A stretch of 64,000 bases of DNA from Mycobacterium heidelbergense (GCF_010730745.1 NZ_AP022615.1:3100001-3164000), one strand, 5' to 3'; positions 1-7,489 are shown, counted from the stretch's first letter. Numbers and translations are program-made. Notes: generated by a model not told the origin, from the letters alone.

Positions 1-150
1 GTCGGGTTCCGGGAAGAGGGCCTGTTGCGCCGTTATCTCGAGGTTGACCGGGCATGGCGCGACCATCTGCTGATGGCCATCACGGTCGAAGAGGTTCAGG
101 GATCGGTGGCATCGTCCCTGGTCCGCGCCGGTCACGCGGGTTGGGCGTGA
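1..150 (+). CDS. rimJ: C-terminal end of GNAT N-acetyltransferase (RimJ-like), truncated by the window edge
   Basis: The frame is open from the first base and ends in TGA at 148-150, leaving about 49 residues. The stretch around GFREEGLLRRYLEVDRAWRD is typical of the last strands of RimJ/RimL acetyltransferases, which acetylate N-terminal amines of ribosomal and other proteins. It lies just upstream of the sepX homologue, as Rv0995 lies upstream of Rv0996 in M. tuberculosis. The identification rests on this short tail plus synteny; the catalytic core is outside the window. Confidence 0.75.
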   Translation, partial: VGFREEGLLRRYLEVDRAWRDHLLMAITVEEVQGSVASSLVRAGHAGWA

Positions 151-240
151 TCCCTTAGGCCCTTCGCCGGTGCGCCCCTGGAGGCCGCACCGGATTGTGG
201 CTAGCGCGACACGAGTGACAGTTGGTGCTTGTGGGAGGGA

Positions 241-258
241 AATTACAGGTGTGTAATT
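241..258. promoter_or_regulatory. 7-bp perfect inverted repeat (AATTACA-GGTG-TGTAATT) upstream of sepX
   Basis: An AT-rich palindrome with arms AATTACA and TGTAATT and a 4-bp spacer stands out in GC-rich DNA. It lies 78 bp before the sepX start codon. It looks like a dimeric regulator operator or part of a promoter; the cognate factor is unknown. Confidence 0.4.
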
Positions 259-335
259 GTCCTGGTCATGCGACCCGGACGCGCCGGCCACCGACGAGCC
301 TCGCGGGGTCCGCGACCAGTTAGGAGTGGGTCATC

Positions 336-1352
336 ATGCCAAGCATCCCGCAGTCGTTGTTGTGGATCTCGCTCGTGGTGCTCTGGCTGTTTGTGCTGGT
401 CCCGATGCTCATCAGCAAACGCGACGCCGTGCGGCGCACCAGCGACGTGGCTTTGGCGACGCGGGTGCTCAACGGCGGCGCCGGTTCGCGGCTGCTCAAG
501 CGTGGCGGCCCCGCCGCGGGTCATCGCAGCGATCCTCACTGGCAGCCGGAGGAAGATCAGGATCTGCACGAGGACGAGCTTGCTGAGTGCGACCAGGACC
601 TGCACGAGGACGACCGCGACCCTCAGGGGGAAGACGACGCCGACGATGGGCAGGCGACGCGTCCGGTCGTCATGAAGGTCGCCGAGGACCCCGAGCCCGA
701 TTACCTGGACGTCGACGTCATCGAGGACTCCGGGGCACTTCCCGTAGGGGCCAGCGCCGAGCTCGACGAGGACGACGCCGCCGACGAGGTGTCGGACCAG
801 GACCAGGGCGACCGATACGAATACGTCGAGGACTCGTCCGGGTTGGAGCCCGAAGCGGACTCCCAGGAGGACGAGGACGCGGATTCGCGGGCGTTCGTCG
901 CACCGGGCGCCTCGCGGCGGCGCCGATTCGACACGAAGACCGCGGCGGCGGTCAGCGCCCGGAAATACGTCTTCCGCAAGCGCGTGCTGATGGTGATGGC
1001 GGTCGTCTTGGTCGGCACGGCGACGGCCGCATTCGAGGTGTCGTCGACAGCCTGGTGGCTGTGCGGCACCGCCACCGCTATCACCGTGCTCTACCTGGCC
1101 TATTTGCGTAGGCAGACCCGGATCGAGGAGAGGGTGCGTCGTCGGCGGATGCAGCGGATGGCGCGCGCGCGGCTTGGCGTGGAGAACGCCTACGACCGCG
1201 AGTACGACGTGGTCCCGTCGCGGCTACGCCGCCCCGGCGCGGTGGTCCTGGAGATCGATGACGAGGACCCGATCTTCGAGCATTTGGACAACGCGATGCC
1301 CATGCGGACCTTTGGCTGGCCCAGGGACCTGCCGCGTGCGGTTGGCGAATAG
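336..1352 (+). CDS. sepX: SepX/GlpR family divisome membrane protein
   Basis: The protein has 338 residues. An N-terminal transmembrane segment (about residues 5-25) is followed by the conserved stretch VPMLISKRDAVRRTSDVALA. Then comes a long, very acidic low-complexity region rich in D and E (about 65-190), and two close membrane segments (about 218-260). This layout fits the actinobacterial SepX/GlpR family, described as a cell-division membrane protein acting with FtsZ and SepF. The ATG at 336 follows a GGAG-like site. The next element is a tRNA-Ala, as in the M. tuberculosis Rv0996 region. The acidic linker is the least conserved part and may differ strongly between species. Confidence 0.8.
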   Translation: MPSIPQSLLWISLVVLWLFVLVPMLISKRDAVRRTSDVALATRVLNGGAGSRLLKRGGPAAGHRSDPHWQPEEDQDLHEDELAECDQDLHEDDRDPQGEDDADDGQATRPVVMKVAEDPEPDYLDVDVIEDSGALPVGASAELDEDDAADEVSDQDQGDRYEYVEDSSGLEPEADSQEDEDADSRAFVAPGASRRRRFDTKTAAAVSARKYVFRKRVLMVMAVVLVGTATAAFEVSSTAWWLCGTATAITVLYLAYLRRQTRIEERVRRRRMQRMARARLGVENAYDREYDVVPSRLRRPGAVVLEIDDEDPIFEHLDNAMPMRTFGWPRDLPRAVGE

Positions 1353-1403
1353 GCGCTGGCCGTTCGGCTGTTCGTCTCGCGGCTGGTAGCCTGCTAGCGA
1401 TCA

Positions 1404-1476
1404 GGGGCTATGGCGCAGTTGGTAGCGCGACTCGTTCGCATCGAGTAGGTCAGGGGTTCGAATCCCCTTAGCTCCA
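1404..1476 (+). tRNA. tRNA-Ala, anticodon CGC
   Basis: The acceptor arms GGGGCTA and TAGCTCC pair (one G-T). The D arm is GCGC..GCGC, the anticodon stem is ACTCG/CGAGT with loop TTCGCAT, and the T arm is AGGGG TTCGAAT CCCCT. The anticodon is CGC at 1437-1439. CCA is not encoded. Read in antisense this gene yields a well-known spurious peptide ending in ESRYQLRHSP, so overlapping minus-strand ORFs here are not genes. The tRNA is the likely attachment site for the element behind it. Confidence 0.93.
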
Positions 1477-1478
1477 CA

Positions 1479-1640
1479 GAGTTTGAGCAGTTCAGCGTGA
1501 TTTCTGGCCGCTGACAGCGGTCCCCGATTTCGGCTCGGTCCCCGGGTAGCAGCAATCGCGGCGTCCAGATTTGCGGCGACCTCGTCGAGATCGTCGCCGA
1601 ACAAGTCGGCGTGGACATCGAGCGGCTTGATTGCGCTTGT
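1479..1640 (-). pseudogene. Probable C-terminal remnant of a tyrosine integrase abutting tRNA-Ala
   Basis: The minus-strand frame reads SAIKPLDVHADLFGDDLDEV followed by a short basic tail. This matches the usual end of actinobacterial phage or island tyrosine integrases, where a LDVYADLFDDDLD-type segment follows the catalytic tyrosine region. The catalytic domain is not present upstream; the frame breaks down before 1640 and is replaced by unrelated sequence. The reading frame has no own stop and runs on into the antisense of the tRNA, as when an integrase gene overlaps its attachment site. The call is by pattern only, from about 50 residues. Confidence 0.5.
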
Positions 1641-1659
1641 AAACCGTGCGACTCGCCGA

Positions 1660-2175
1660 CTAACTACGTTGCTTGCGGCGAGGTGAATTGGCCCTCTTTG
1701 GCTCGGATTCTGCTTTTTGACGTCGTGGCATCCGGTGAGCAACAGCTGGGATAACTGGCGGCTGGATACCCATCACTCGTGCCCCGTCGTTGAAGGCACC
1801 TCGAATCATGCCAAGCACGTAGTCGAAACCGACTGTGTCGACGAACGCACCTAGCGCTTCATCGTCGTTCGTCGGGAATCCAGACTCCATCCTGAACGTC
1901 ACCTCAAGGTCATACGCGGACTCCAAGCCATTTTTGAACATCTCGATTCGCTCTCTAACGCGAATATGAGGTGTGCTGTGATCGTTCTCAACGTTGGTCC
2001 CCACCCTGACGGCAAGTTCGAAAGGAGTTAACTCCTCATCGTTCTCCTCAGACTTATCGTCGCCCTCGGACTCGCTCTCTTCCCGCCTGCGTGAACTCCG
2101 CTCATACCAAGTCAGGTCGGCGCCAACGACTCGATTAATGAGGTCCTCAGGCTCGCGGTCGCGCCAATTCGTCAC
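1660..2175 (-). CDS. SecB-like chaperone of a toxin-antitoxin-chaperone module
   Basis: The GTG at 2175 overlaps the antitoxin stop by 4 bp (GTGA), giving 171 residues; a longer form from GTG 2202 is possible. Residues 30-50 form a charged loop. The second half, SAYDLEVTFRMES...DEALGAFVDTV...GMIRGAFNDGARVMGIQPP, follows the SecB fold pattern (beta strands, then a long helix and a PP-containing end). It resembles the Rv1957 chaperone of M. tuberculosis as I recall it. In TAC modules this protein folds the antitoxin's C-terminal addiction tail and so keeps the toxin silent. The C-terminus is basic (RRQK...PRRKQRS). Function is inferred from fold pattern and gene order. Confidence 0.7.
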   Translation of the reverse strand: MTNWRDREPEDLINRVVGADLTWYERSSRRREESESEGDDKSEENDEELTPFELAVRVGTNVENDHSTPHIRVRERIEMFKNGLESAYDLEVTFRMESGFPTNDDEALGAFVDTVGFDYVLGMIRGAFNDGARVMGIQPPVIPAVAHRMPRRQKAESEPKRANSPRRKQRS

Positions 2176-2582
2176 AGGCGTACAGCAATCCGCTCTTCCC
2201 ACACGCCCTGGTCATCCAGTCGGGGCGCATTGTGCGCGGCCGAGGAACCCCGCCAGCTGCGCAAGTGAGTCACAACGGCGTCATCTGCGCAATGCCAGCC
2301 ATCCACGGGCTCAACGGCAAACATGATGTCCGCGCCGACCGCTTGCGCATAACGCAGGACGGTCTCGAGGCGGGGGCTAGTCTCTTGGCGTTCAAAGCGG
2401 CTTATCCCGGATTTGTGAATTCCGATCGCATCTGCCAGCTGAGATCGTGAAAACCCTCTTTGATCGCGGACACGAACCAAATCCCTCACCAGTCGGCGAG
2501 CACCTCGGGTCAGGCGACTGGCCAGTTCGACTGCCTCGTCCGAGCTCAAGTCGAGTGAATCGGTGGTCTGATGCGGGCTCAT
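2172..2582 (-). CDS. XRE-family antitoxin with chaperone-addiction-like C-terminal tail (HigA-like)
   Basis: The ATG at 2582 gives 136 residues. A helix-turn-helix of Cro/C1 type lies at about residues 33-88 (FSRSQLADAIGIHKSGISRF). After a VEPVDGW hinge, a C-terminal tail of about 40 residues contains W..H..HLRSWRGSS...H and ends W..RIAVRL. The same spacing (RGS..H....W...I.VR) is what I recall for the ChAD tail of HigA1 (Rv1956). HigA proteins repress their own operon and neutralise a RelE-type toxin. It lies between the toxin and the chaperone and overlaps the chaperone start. Confidence 0.75.
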   Translation of the reverse strand: MSPHQTTDSLDLSSDEAVELASRLTRGARRLVRDLVRVRDQRGFSRSQLADAIGIHKSGISRFERQETSPRLETVLRYAQAVGADIMFAVEPVDGWHCADDAVVTHLRSWRGSSAAHNAPRLDDQGVWEERIAVRL

Positions 2583-2583
2583 A

Positions 2584-2601
2584 GTTGCAATATAGCGCAA
2601 C
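2584..2601. promoter_or_regulatory. Inverted repeat GTTGC-N8-GCAAC before the antitoxin start (probable autoregulatory operator)
   Basis: The palindrome sits 2 bp upstream of the antitoxin start codon on the minus strand, in AT-rich sequence (AATATAGC spacer). XRE antitoxins commonly bind such sites next to their own promoter. Its position between toxin and antitoxin suggests an internal promoter that can raise antitoxin and chaperone independently of the toxin. Confidence 0.45.
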
Positions 2602-2635
2602 CTTATGGGTGTGTTGATCACGATCTGCGGACGCT

Positions 2636-3121
2636 TCAGCGTGGTTCGAACGGTGGGTAGGTCTGTTTGCTCTCTCTGCAATACCGCTTGAACAACCCCA
2701 TTGCTGCGCGGATCGACGTTTGCTGGCGCGTTGTACCTTCCTGTGCAGACTCCGCGGGGTCCTTCCAGCCCAGCCCGCACGCGACAACCAGGTTGCTGGT
2801 CTCGATTGGCTCACTAAAGTACAGGCGCCACTCCAGACCCGCCTTTCCCTTACGTCGCTTCCCGGTGGCTTTGAGTTCTCCAAGCCACGGCGGATTCACC
2901 ACCCGGTCTGGTGCCTGGGGGATGGGTGCCCGATAGTCGATGGGCTCCCTCCACATCGTGAGAATCATGCCCGGGTTAGTGGCCTCCTCGCGCAAACCCT
3001 TCAAGGCACCCACGGCGAAGGAATCGTGATTCTGCAGATCGTCGAGCTGTGCCTGCACCTCAGGCAAGATTAGCCACGCGCAACCTCCGTCGAGGATCCG
3101 CGACCTATACAGCACGCACAA
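2636..3121 (-). CDS. Putative RelE/HigB-superfamily toxin of the TAC module
   Basis: The protein has 161 residues from TTG 3121 (GGAGG lies 4 bp upstream; GTG at 3115 is an alternative start). The second half has the RelE-like pattern: LEWRLYFSEP..TSNLVVACGLGWKD (two beta strands and a K-containing turn), then an alpha helix with a conserved RAAMGLFKRYCRES and a basic end. RelE toxins are ribosome-dependent mRNA interferases. It is longer than HigB1 of M. tuberculosis (about 125 residues). Identification depends on position (toxin first, then XRE antitoxin, then SecB-like protein) and on a weak fold match. Confidence 0.6.
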   Translation of the reverse strand: MCVLYRSRILDGGCAWLILPEVQAQLDDLQNHDSFAVGALKGLREEATNPGMILTMWREPIDYRAPIPQAPDRVVNPPWLGELKATGKRRKGKAGLEWRLYFSEPIETSNLVVACGLGWKDPAESAQEGTTRQQTSIRAAMGLFKRYCRESKQTYPPFEPR

Positions 3122-3643
3122 CCGTCCTCCGTCCCTGTGCAGCCCCCCGTTGGCTAACCGACAACCGTATCAAGCGATCCACGCGTCGAATGGGTCGCGC
3201 GCCAATCCCCATGTGTCACATCGGCCACTCGCCGGCCGGCATACAACGACGTGCCCACCTCACAGCGACAGCTAACCGCTTTTTGTCGCGGTGAGGTGGG
3301 CAGAAAGGTATGTGCCTGCCACGTCGAGACGCGAGTGACAAATGTGACCACCACGAGGTGTCCGGCGTGGCCCGCCCTGGCTTGCGGACCGCCGCATAAT
3401 AGCGACGCTGCGGCAGTTCACTTTCTCTGACGGCGTAAATCGTGCCGGTCGATCACCACCCCCGACGAAGCACAACCTCGAGTCAACGACCTGCGGTCAC
3501 CCCGAGTCACGAACCGTGAGCCAAGGTCAAGTCTTAACGCTCTGGTCCGTAAGTTATTACCAGACGCCCCGCCGCTGCAGGCGACCTCTGTGTCGTCCCC
3601 CGGTCGCGGCCAGCACGGGTTGCAACCCAAAACCGACGAGCGC
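3122..3643. other. 522-bp gene-free interval with a palindromic repeat
   Basis: No convincing ORF is present on either strand; short ORFs lack mycobacterial codon bias and family signatures. It separates the TAC module from the catabolic cluster and holds the hairpin repeat at 3199-3350. Confidence 0.6.
3199..3350. repeat. Dispersed hairpin repeat, copy 1 (with a degenerate mirrored part)
   Basis: On the minus strand, 3285 down to 3199 carries a GCGACA...TGTCGC hairpin, then GAGGTGGGCA, TATGCCG, CCGATGTGACA and GGGGATT in order. The same blocks in the same order occur at 57058-57150 on the plus strand. A ~62-bp core (3201-3262 against the reverse complement of 57087-57148) differs at only about seven positions by eye. 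On the other side (3263-3303) the hairpin and GTGAGGTGGGC arm are mirrored, giving a long imperfect palindrome around 3275. It looks like a mobile or amplified intergenic element. Confidence 0.75.
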
Positions 3644-4471
3644 TCAAATCTTCAGATAGCCTTTGTCGGCGGGGATTTGGGCGGCGGTGATCAGCGACGA
3701 CGCGTCGCTGGCCAGCCACACCACGATGTCGGAGATCAGGTCGGGAGCGGCCAGCGACTCGGTTGGGAGTGCGCCGGGCGAAAAGCTGTGGATATAGTGC
3801 GGGTGGTCTTGGAAGACCTGGTACATCGACAGATCGTTGCCCATGGGCGTGTCGGTGCCGTAGGGGTGCACGGAGTTGACGCGGATGCCGAACTCGCCGA
3901 GTTCCACGGCCAGCGAATTGGTAAGGCCGACAACACCGAACTTGCTGGCGCAATAGTGGCCGCACCCGGGGACGGCCTTGATGCCGGCCGCGGAGCTGAT
4001 CGTGATGATGGAGCCGCCGTTTCCGGCGGCGATCATCGGCGGTACCACGGCTTTGATGGTGTTCCACAGCCCGGTCAGGTTGATGTCAAGGGTGTCCTGC
4101 CATTGCCGGGCCGAAATTTCCCACACCCGGCCCCAATTCAGCACGCCGGCGTTGGCCACGACGATGTCGAGGCGGCCGAACTGTTCGATCGCGTTCGACA
4201 CGACCCGCTGCTGGCCGACCAAATCTCGGACGTCGACCTCCTCGGCGAGGATCTTGCGGCCCTCACCTTCGACCAAACTGACTGTCTCGGCAAGGTCCTG
4301 TGGCAGTGCCGGAGGATAGCCGTTGTGCTCGGCTACCGGTGCGCACGCGTCGATCGCGACGATGTCGGCGCCGGCGCGGGCCAACCGGACGCAGTGCGAG
4401 CGGCCTTGTCCGCGGGCGGCTCCAGTCACGTAGGCGACCTTGCCGGCCAACGGATTAGCGGGGTCGGTCAT
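3644..4471 (-). CDS. Mycofactocin-coupled short-chain dehydrogenase/reductase
   Basis: The protein has 275 residues. It has the Rossmann motif GAARGQG (17-23) and the catalytic set S160, Y173, K177 (YCASK). It also has the GQGRSH start and the extra ~25-residue insertion after the second beta strand (CAPVAEHNGYPPALPQDLAE) that mark the mycofactocin-associated SDR subfamily. Such enzymes hold NAD tightly and pass electrons to mycofactocin while oxidising alcohols. The start codon overlaps the stop of the upstream flavin monooxygenase by 4 bp (ATGA), so the two are co-translated. The substrate is unknown. Confidence 0.88.
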   Translation of the reverse strand: MTDPANPLAGKVAYVTGAARGQGRSHCVRLARAGADIVAIDACAPVAEHNGYPPALPQDLAETVSLVEGEGRKILAEEVDVRDLVGQQRVVSNAIEQFGRLDIVVANAGVLNWGRVWEISARQWQDTLDINLTGLWNTIKAVVPPMIAAGNGGSIITISSAAGIKAVPGCGHYCASKFGVVGLTNSLAVELGEFGIRVNSVHPYGTDTPMGNDLSMYQVFQDHPHYIHSFSPGALPTESLAAPDLISDIVVWLASDASSLITAAQIPADKGYLKI

Positions 4472-6045
4472 GCCGACAGCTCCTTTGAATGCGGCATCAA
4501 CTGTGGTCTGCTGGCAGCCTTGCAGTGGAATTCATAATCCGTCAAGGGCGATCGCCGGCTGAAGCGGCGCGACCCAGCGATGGTTTGGGGCCGGTGATAG
4601 ACGGTGTCGTCCTGGGAGTTGACGAAGTAGGTGGAAAGACCCGGGTTGCACGCCGTGAGGTACAGGTGAACGGCTTTGCCGTGCCGGCGCATCCGATCGT
4701 TCCATCGATCAAACGCCGCCTCGCTTGCCGCGACCTTCACCGCTCCGCGGCGCCTGGCCTCGTCGATGACGCGCACGGCGTGGGCCGCCATGGTCTCGAC
4801 GAAGTCTGGCCAGGCGAATCCGACGAAGCCCAGGGGCCCGACGATCTCCCACCTGTTGGGTAGTTGCGGGTGTGCGGTGCCCGCGTAGCTGCGCAGCCCG
4901 TGGGCGCGATAATACTCGGCAAGGTCGAATCCGTCGTCACCCAAAACCGTTCCCGATCGGTATGTTTCGGGATCGGTCCACAATTCGTAACCGGTGGCCA
5001 TAACGATCAGATCGGCCGGGCGATCGGTGCCGTCGGTGGTGCGGATGCCGGTGTGGGTGATCCGCTCGATCGGGGTGGTGATCAGGTGGGTGCCGACGTG
5101 GTTGAACACGGGCAGGAAACTGCTGGAAATGACCGGGCGTTTGGCGAGCAGGCCGTAGCGGGGCACCAACGCCCTGCGCGTTTGCGGGTCTTCGACCACC
5201 GCGCGTAGCAGCGTCCGGTACAAAGCCCGGTAGCAGGCGTCGTAGAGCGGCATGAGCCGTACCAGCAGCGCGCTGGGCAGCCGGGGCAGGAGGTGCACGA
5301 TCGGCGCAACCATGAAGGCGTCCATGCCGATACGCCCGAGGGCGTTGATGGCGCCGACCGCCCCGGGCAGTCGCAGCAGGACGCGCATCCAGGGCGGGAT
5401 GTCGAAGTCGATCTTGGGCAGCACCCATGCCGGGGTGCGCTGATAGATGTCCAGGCTGGCCGCCTGGGCGGACAACGCTCCGGCGATCTGGACACCGCTG
5501 GATCCGGTGCCGATGACGGCGATCCGCTTGCCCGTGGTGTCGTAGCCGTCGTCCCAGGCGTTGGGCCGCAGGATCTTTCCCGCGAAGTCGTCGATGCCGG
5601 GGATGTCCACGACATCCTTGGCGTTCACGTAGCCGCCGACGGAGTTGATCACAAACCGCGCGGACACCGCAGGCCGATCCTTGACCGCAAGGCGCCAAAG
5701 CCCGGCCCGCGCGTCCCATTGTTGTTGGGTTACTTCGGCATTGGGCCGCAGGTGCTCATAGAGTCCAAGGCTGGCGGCGGTATCGCACAGATACTGGTAG
5801 ATCTCCGGGCCGGGGGCGAAAAAGCGAGTCCAGTTCGGGTTGGGCGCGAATGACAACTGATACCACAGCACGGGGATGTCGACGGCCAGGCCGGGATAGT
5901 GATTGTCACGCCAGGTGCCGCCGAAGTCGTGGCCGCGTTCCAGGATGACGAAATTCGTTATGTCTTTGTCGCGCAACAGCTTCGCTGTGGCGATGCCACC
6001 CGGCCCGGCGCCGATAATGGCTACTTCGTAGTCGGGCTCACTCAC
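4468..6045 (-). CDS. Flavin-containing (Baeyer-Villiger-type) monooxygenase
   Basis: The GTG at 6045 overlaps the tetR stop (GTGA), giving 525 residues, normal for class B flavoprotein monooxygenases. An FAD-binding GAGPGG lies at 12-17, FGGTWRDNHYPG at 41-52, and the NADP-site GTGSSG at 179-184. The family fingerprint FxGxxxHxxxW appears as FAGKILRPNAW (154-164): arginine 160 replaces the usual histidine. Enzymes of this group insert oxygen into ketones or oxygenate hydrophobic substrates. It is flanked by a TetR upstream and an SDR downstream in one minus-strand operon, consistent with alcohol-to-ketone-to-ester chemistry (inference). Confidence 0.85.
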   Translation of the reverse strand: MSEPDYEVAIIGAGPGGIATAKLLRDKDITNFVILERGHDFGGTWRDNHYPGLAVDIPVLWYQLSFAPNPNWTRFFAPGPEIYQYLCDTAASLGLYEHLRPNAEVTQQQWDARAGLWRLAVKDRPAVSARFVINSVGGYVNAKDVVDIPGIDDFAGKILRPNAWDDGYDTTGKRIAVIGTGSSGVQIAGALSAQAASLDIYQRTPAWVLPKIDFDIPPWMRVLLRLPGAVGAINALGRIGMDAFMVAPIVHLLPRLPSALLVRLMPLYDACYRALYRTLLRAVVEDPQTRRALVPRYGLLAKRPVISSSFLPVFNHVGTHLITTPIERITHTGIRTTDGTDRPADLIVMATGYELWTDPETYRSGTVLGDDGFDLAEYYRAHGLRSYAGTAHPQLPNRWEIVGPLGFVGFAWPDFVETMAAHAVRVIDEARRRGAVKVAASEAAFDRWNDRMRRHGKAVHLYLTACNPGLSTYFVNSQDDTVYHRPQTIAGSRRFSRRSPLTDYEFHCKAASRPQLMPHSKELSA

Positions 6046-6641
6046 GATCCGGTTCCGGTCAGGCCGGCGACGATGTGATCGCACACGAAACGCCGCACCG
6101 TGCGGGGACTGTCCAGATTTATCCCCAGCGGGGGTAACAGCTCGAAACTGAACAGCATTCGGATGATCCATTCACTGGCCCGTACCGCGTCGACGCTGCC
6201 ACCAACTTCGCCGTTGCGCTGCGCGGCTTTGACCAATGGCTTCCACAGCTCGATCGAGCGTCGCATCAGCTCGTCGCCGCCGTGCTCCAACAGCAGCACC
6301 AGGATGCTCCGGCTGATGCCCCGCGGCGTCGCCTGCGAACCCTGCCGATGCGCACAGATCAGCACCGCCGCGGCCGCCACTTGTCCGGCCAGGGTGGGCT
6401 CCTTGTCGACCTCGGCGGCCATGGTTTCGGTAAATGCCGCGGCCAGGTGATTGAGCGCGGTGGTGATGGCGTCGTCGCGGGTACCGAGCACGTTGTGGAC
6501 GGTGCCGCGCGACACGCCGGCCGCCTCGGCGACCGCGGTGAGGCTGAATCGTCGTGGCCCAAGGTGGCGGAGCGTGTCGGTGACCGCCGTTAAAAGAGCG
6601 GGCGGCACGGGTTTGGCTTCTCGGACGGTGTCGACTTGCAC
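6042..6641 (-). CDS. TetR-family transcriptional regulator
   Basis: The protein has 199 residues. The N-terminal helix-turn-helix is seen as FSLTAVAEAAGVSRGTVHNVLGTRDD (about 32-57), followed by a helical ligand-binding domain with no recognisable subfamily signature. It is the first gene of the minus-strand operon with the monooxygenase and SDR and is divergent from the SRPBCC gene at 6862. Two TAGCGATATGTGTTCAA motifs lie in the divergent region, so it probably represses both directions until a substrate binds. Confidence 0.88.
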   Translation of the reverse strand: MQVDTVREAKPVPPALLTAVTDTLRHLGPRRFSLTAVAEAAGVSRGTVHNVLGTRDDAITTALNHLAAAFTETMAAEVDKEPTLAGQVAAAAVLICAHRQGSQATPRGISRSILVLLLEHGGDELMRRSIELWKPLVKAAQRNGEVGGSVDAVRASEWIIRMLFSFELLPPLGINLDSPRTVRRFVCDHIVAGLTGTGS

Positions 6642-6740
6642 TTGAACACATTAGCGATATGTGTTCAAACCGGTCAATATCCGGCACCTTGGGAGCTGAC
6701 GGCACCGCTCCTTGCACACTCTAGCGATATGTGTTCAAGT
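6640..6740. promoter_or_regulatory. Probable TetR operators: duplicated TAGCGATATGTGTTCAA, one within a palindrome
   Basis: The first site (about 6643-6669) reads as TTGAACACAT, seven bases, ATGTGTTCAA, a 10-bp inverted repeat. A second TAGCGATATGTGTTCAA lies at about 6723-6739. Both sit between the divergent tetR (start 6641) and the SRPBCC gene. Spacing and symmetry fit binding by TetR dimers. Confidence 0.6.
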
Positions 6741-6861
6741 TGAGCGGTGTTGGCGGTGACGTGATCTTGATCGGGATCGCGATCGCGTGTCGAGGAGGAG
6801 ACTGTCGTGGGCGGCTCGTGCTGACGAATACACAGAAATGGGGCATTAACCGTTGTCTCGG

Positions 6862-7365
6862 ATGTATCCCTGCGACCCGGTGGACCTCGATTTTCTGCGG
6901 ACGGCGCCGCACCGGTTCAGCAACAGCGTGGACCTCGCTGTCACGCCTGAAGAGCTGTTCGAGGTCCTTGCCGACGCCGAAGCCTGGCCGCAATGGGCCA
7001 CGGTCATCACCAAGGTGACGTGGACGAGCCCCGAGCCTCGCGGCGTCGGCGCCACCCGCGTTGTCGATATGCGTGGCGGCATCGTGGGCGACGAGGAGTT
7101 TTTGGCGTGGGAACCCAATAGCCACATGGCGTTTCGCTTCAACGAGAGCTCGACGTCGGCGCTGGCCGCCTTTGCCGAGGACTACCGTATCGAGCCCACC
7201 GCGCACGGGTGTCGCCTGACGTGGACCCTGGCCAATCGGCTGGTGGGCCCGGCGCGGCTGTTCGCCCCGTTGACTGGTCCGGCGATGAACGTGGCGTTTC
7301 GCCGTTTCCTGGCCAACCTGCGCCGCTACACCGACGAGCGGTTCACCACAACGCGTCGCGCGTAG
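6862..7365 (+). CDS. SRPBCC-family (polyketide cyclase/dehydrase-like) protein
   Basis: The ATG at 6862 gives 167 residues; TTG 6853 is a possible earlier start. The pattern fits the START/Bet v1-like fold: the helix after FSNSVDLAVTPEELFEVLADAEAWPQWA, then GVGATRVVDM, and a long C-terminal helix (PAMNVAFRRFLANLRRYTDE). Members bind hydrophobic ligands; actual cyclase activity is not implied. It is transcribed divergently from the tetR-monooxygenase-SDR operon and probably shares its regulation. Confidence 0.75.
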   Translation: MYPCDPVDLDFLRTAPHRFSNSVDLAVTPEELFEVLADAEAWPQWATVITKVTWTSPEPRGVGATRVVDMRGGIVGDEEFLAWEPNSHMAFRFNESSTSALAAFAEDYRIEPTAHGCRLTWTLANRLVGPARLFAPLTGPAMNVAFRRFLANLRRYTDERFTTTRRA

Positions 7366-7489
7366 GGCGCATGGTCGCCAATCGGCTGACAGAACAGGAC
7401 TTGGGTGAGACGGCGGATCGGCGAGGTGTTCGATCAGGTTATCCAGGAACGGTGCGGCCTCCGAAATGGCGGTGGCGACGCCCCATCGG

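Noticed and set aside
1401..1478. Minus-strand reading through tRNA-Ala giving a peptide ending in ESRYQLRHSP
   Set aside because: This is the known antisense artefact of tRNA-Ala genes; only the part beyond the tRNA (integrase-like) is considered.
3590..4537. 315-codon plus-strand ORF over the SDR gene
   Set aside because: Lacks any domain and mirrors the SDR on the other strand, which has clear Rossmann and YxxxK motifs.
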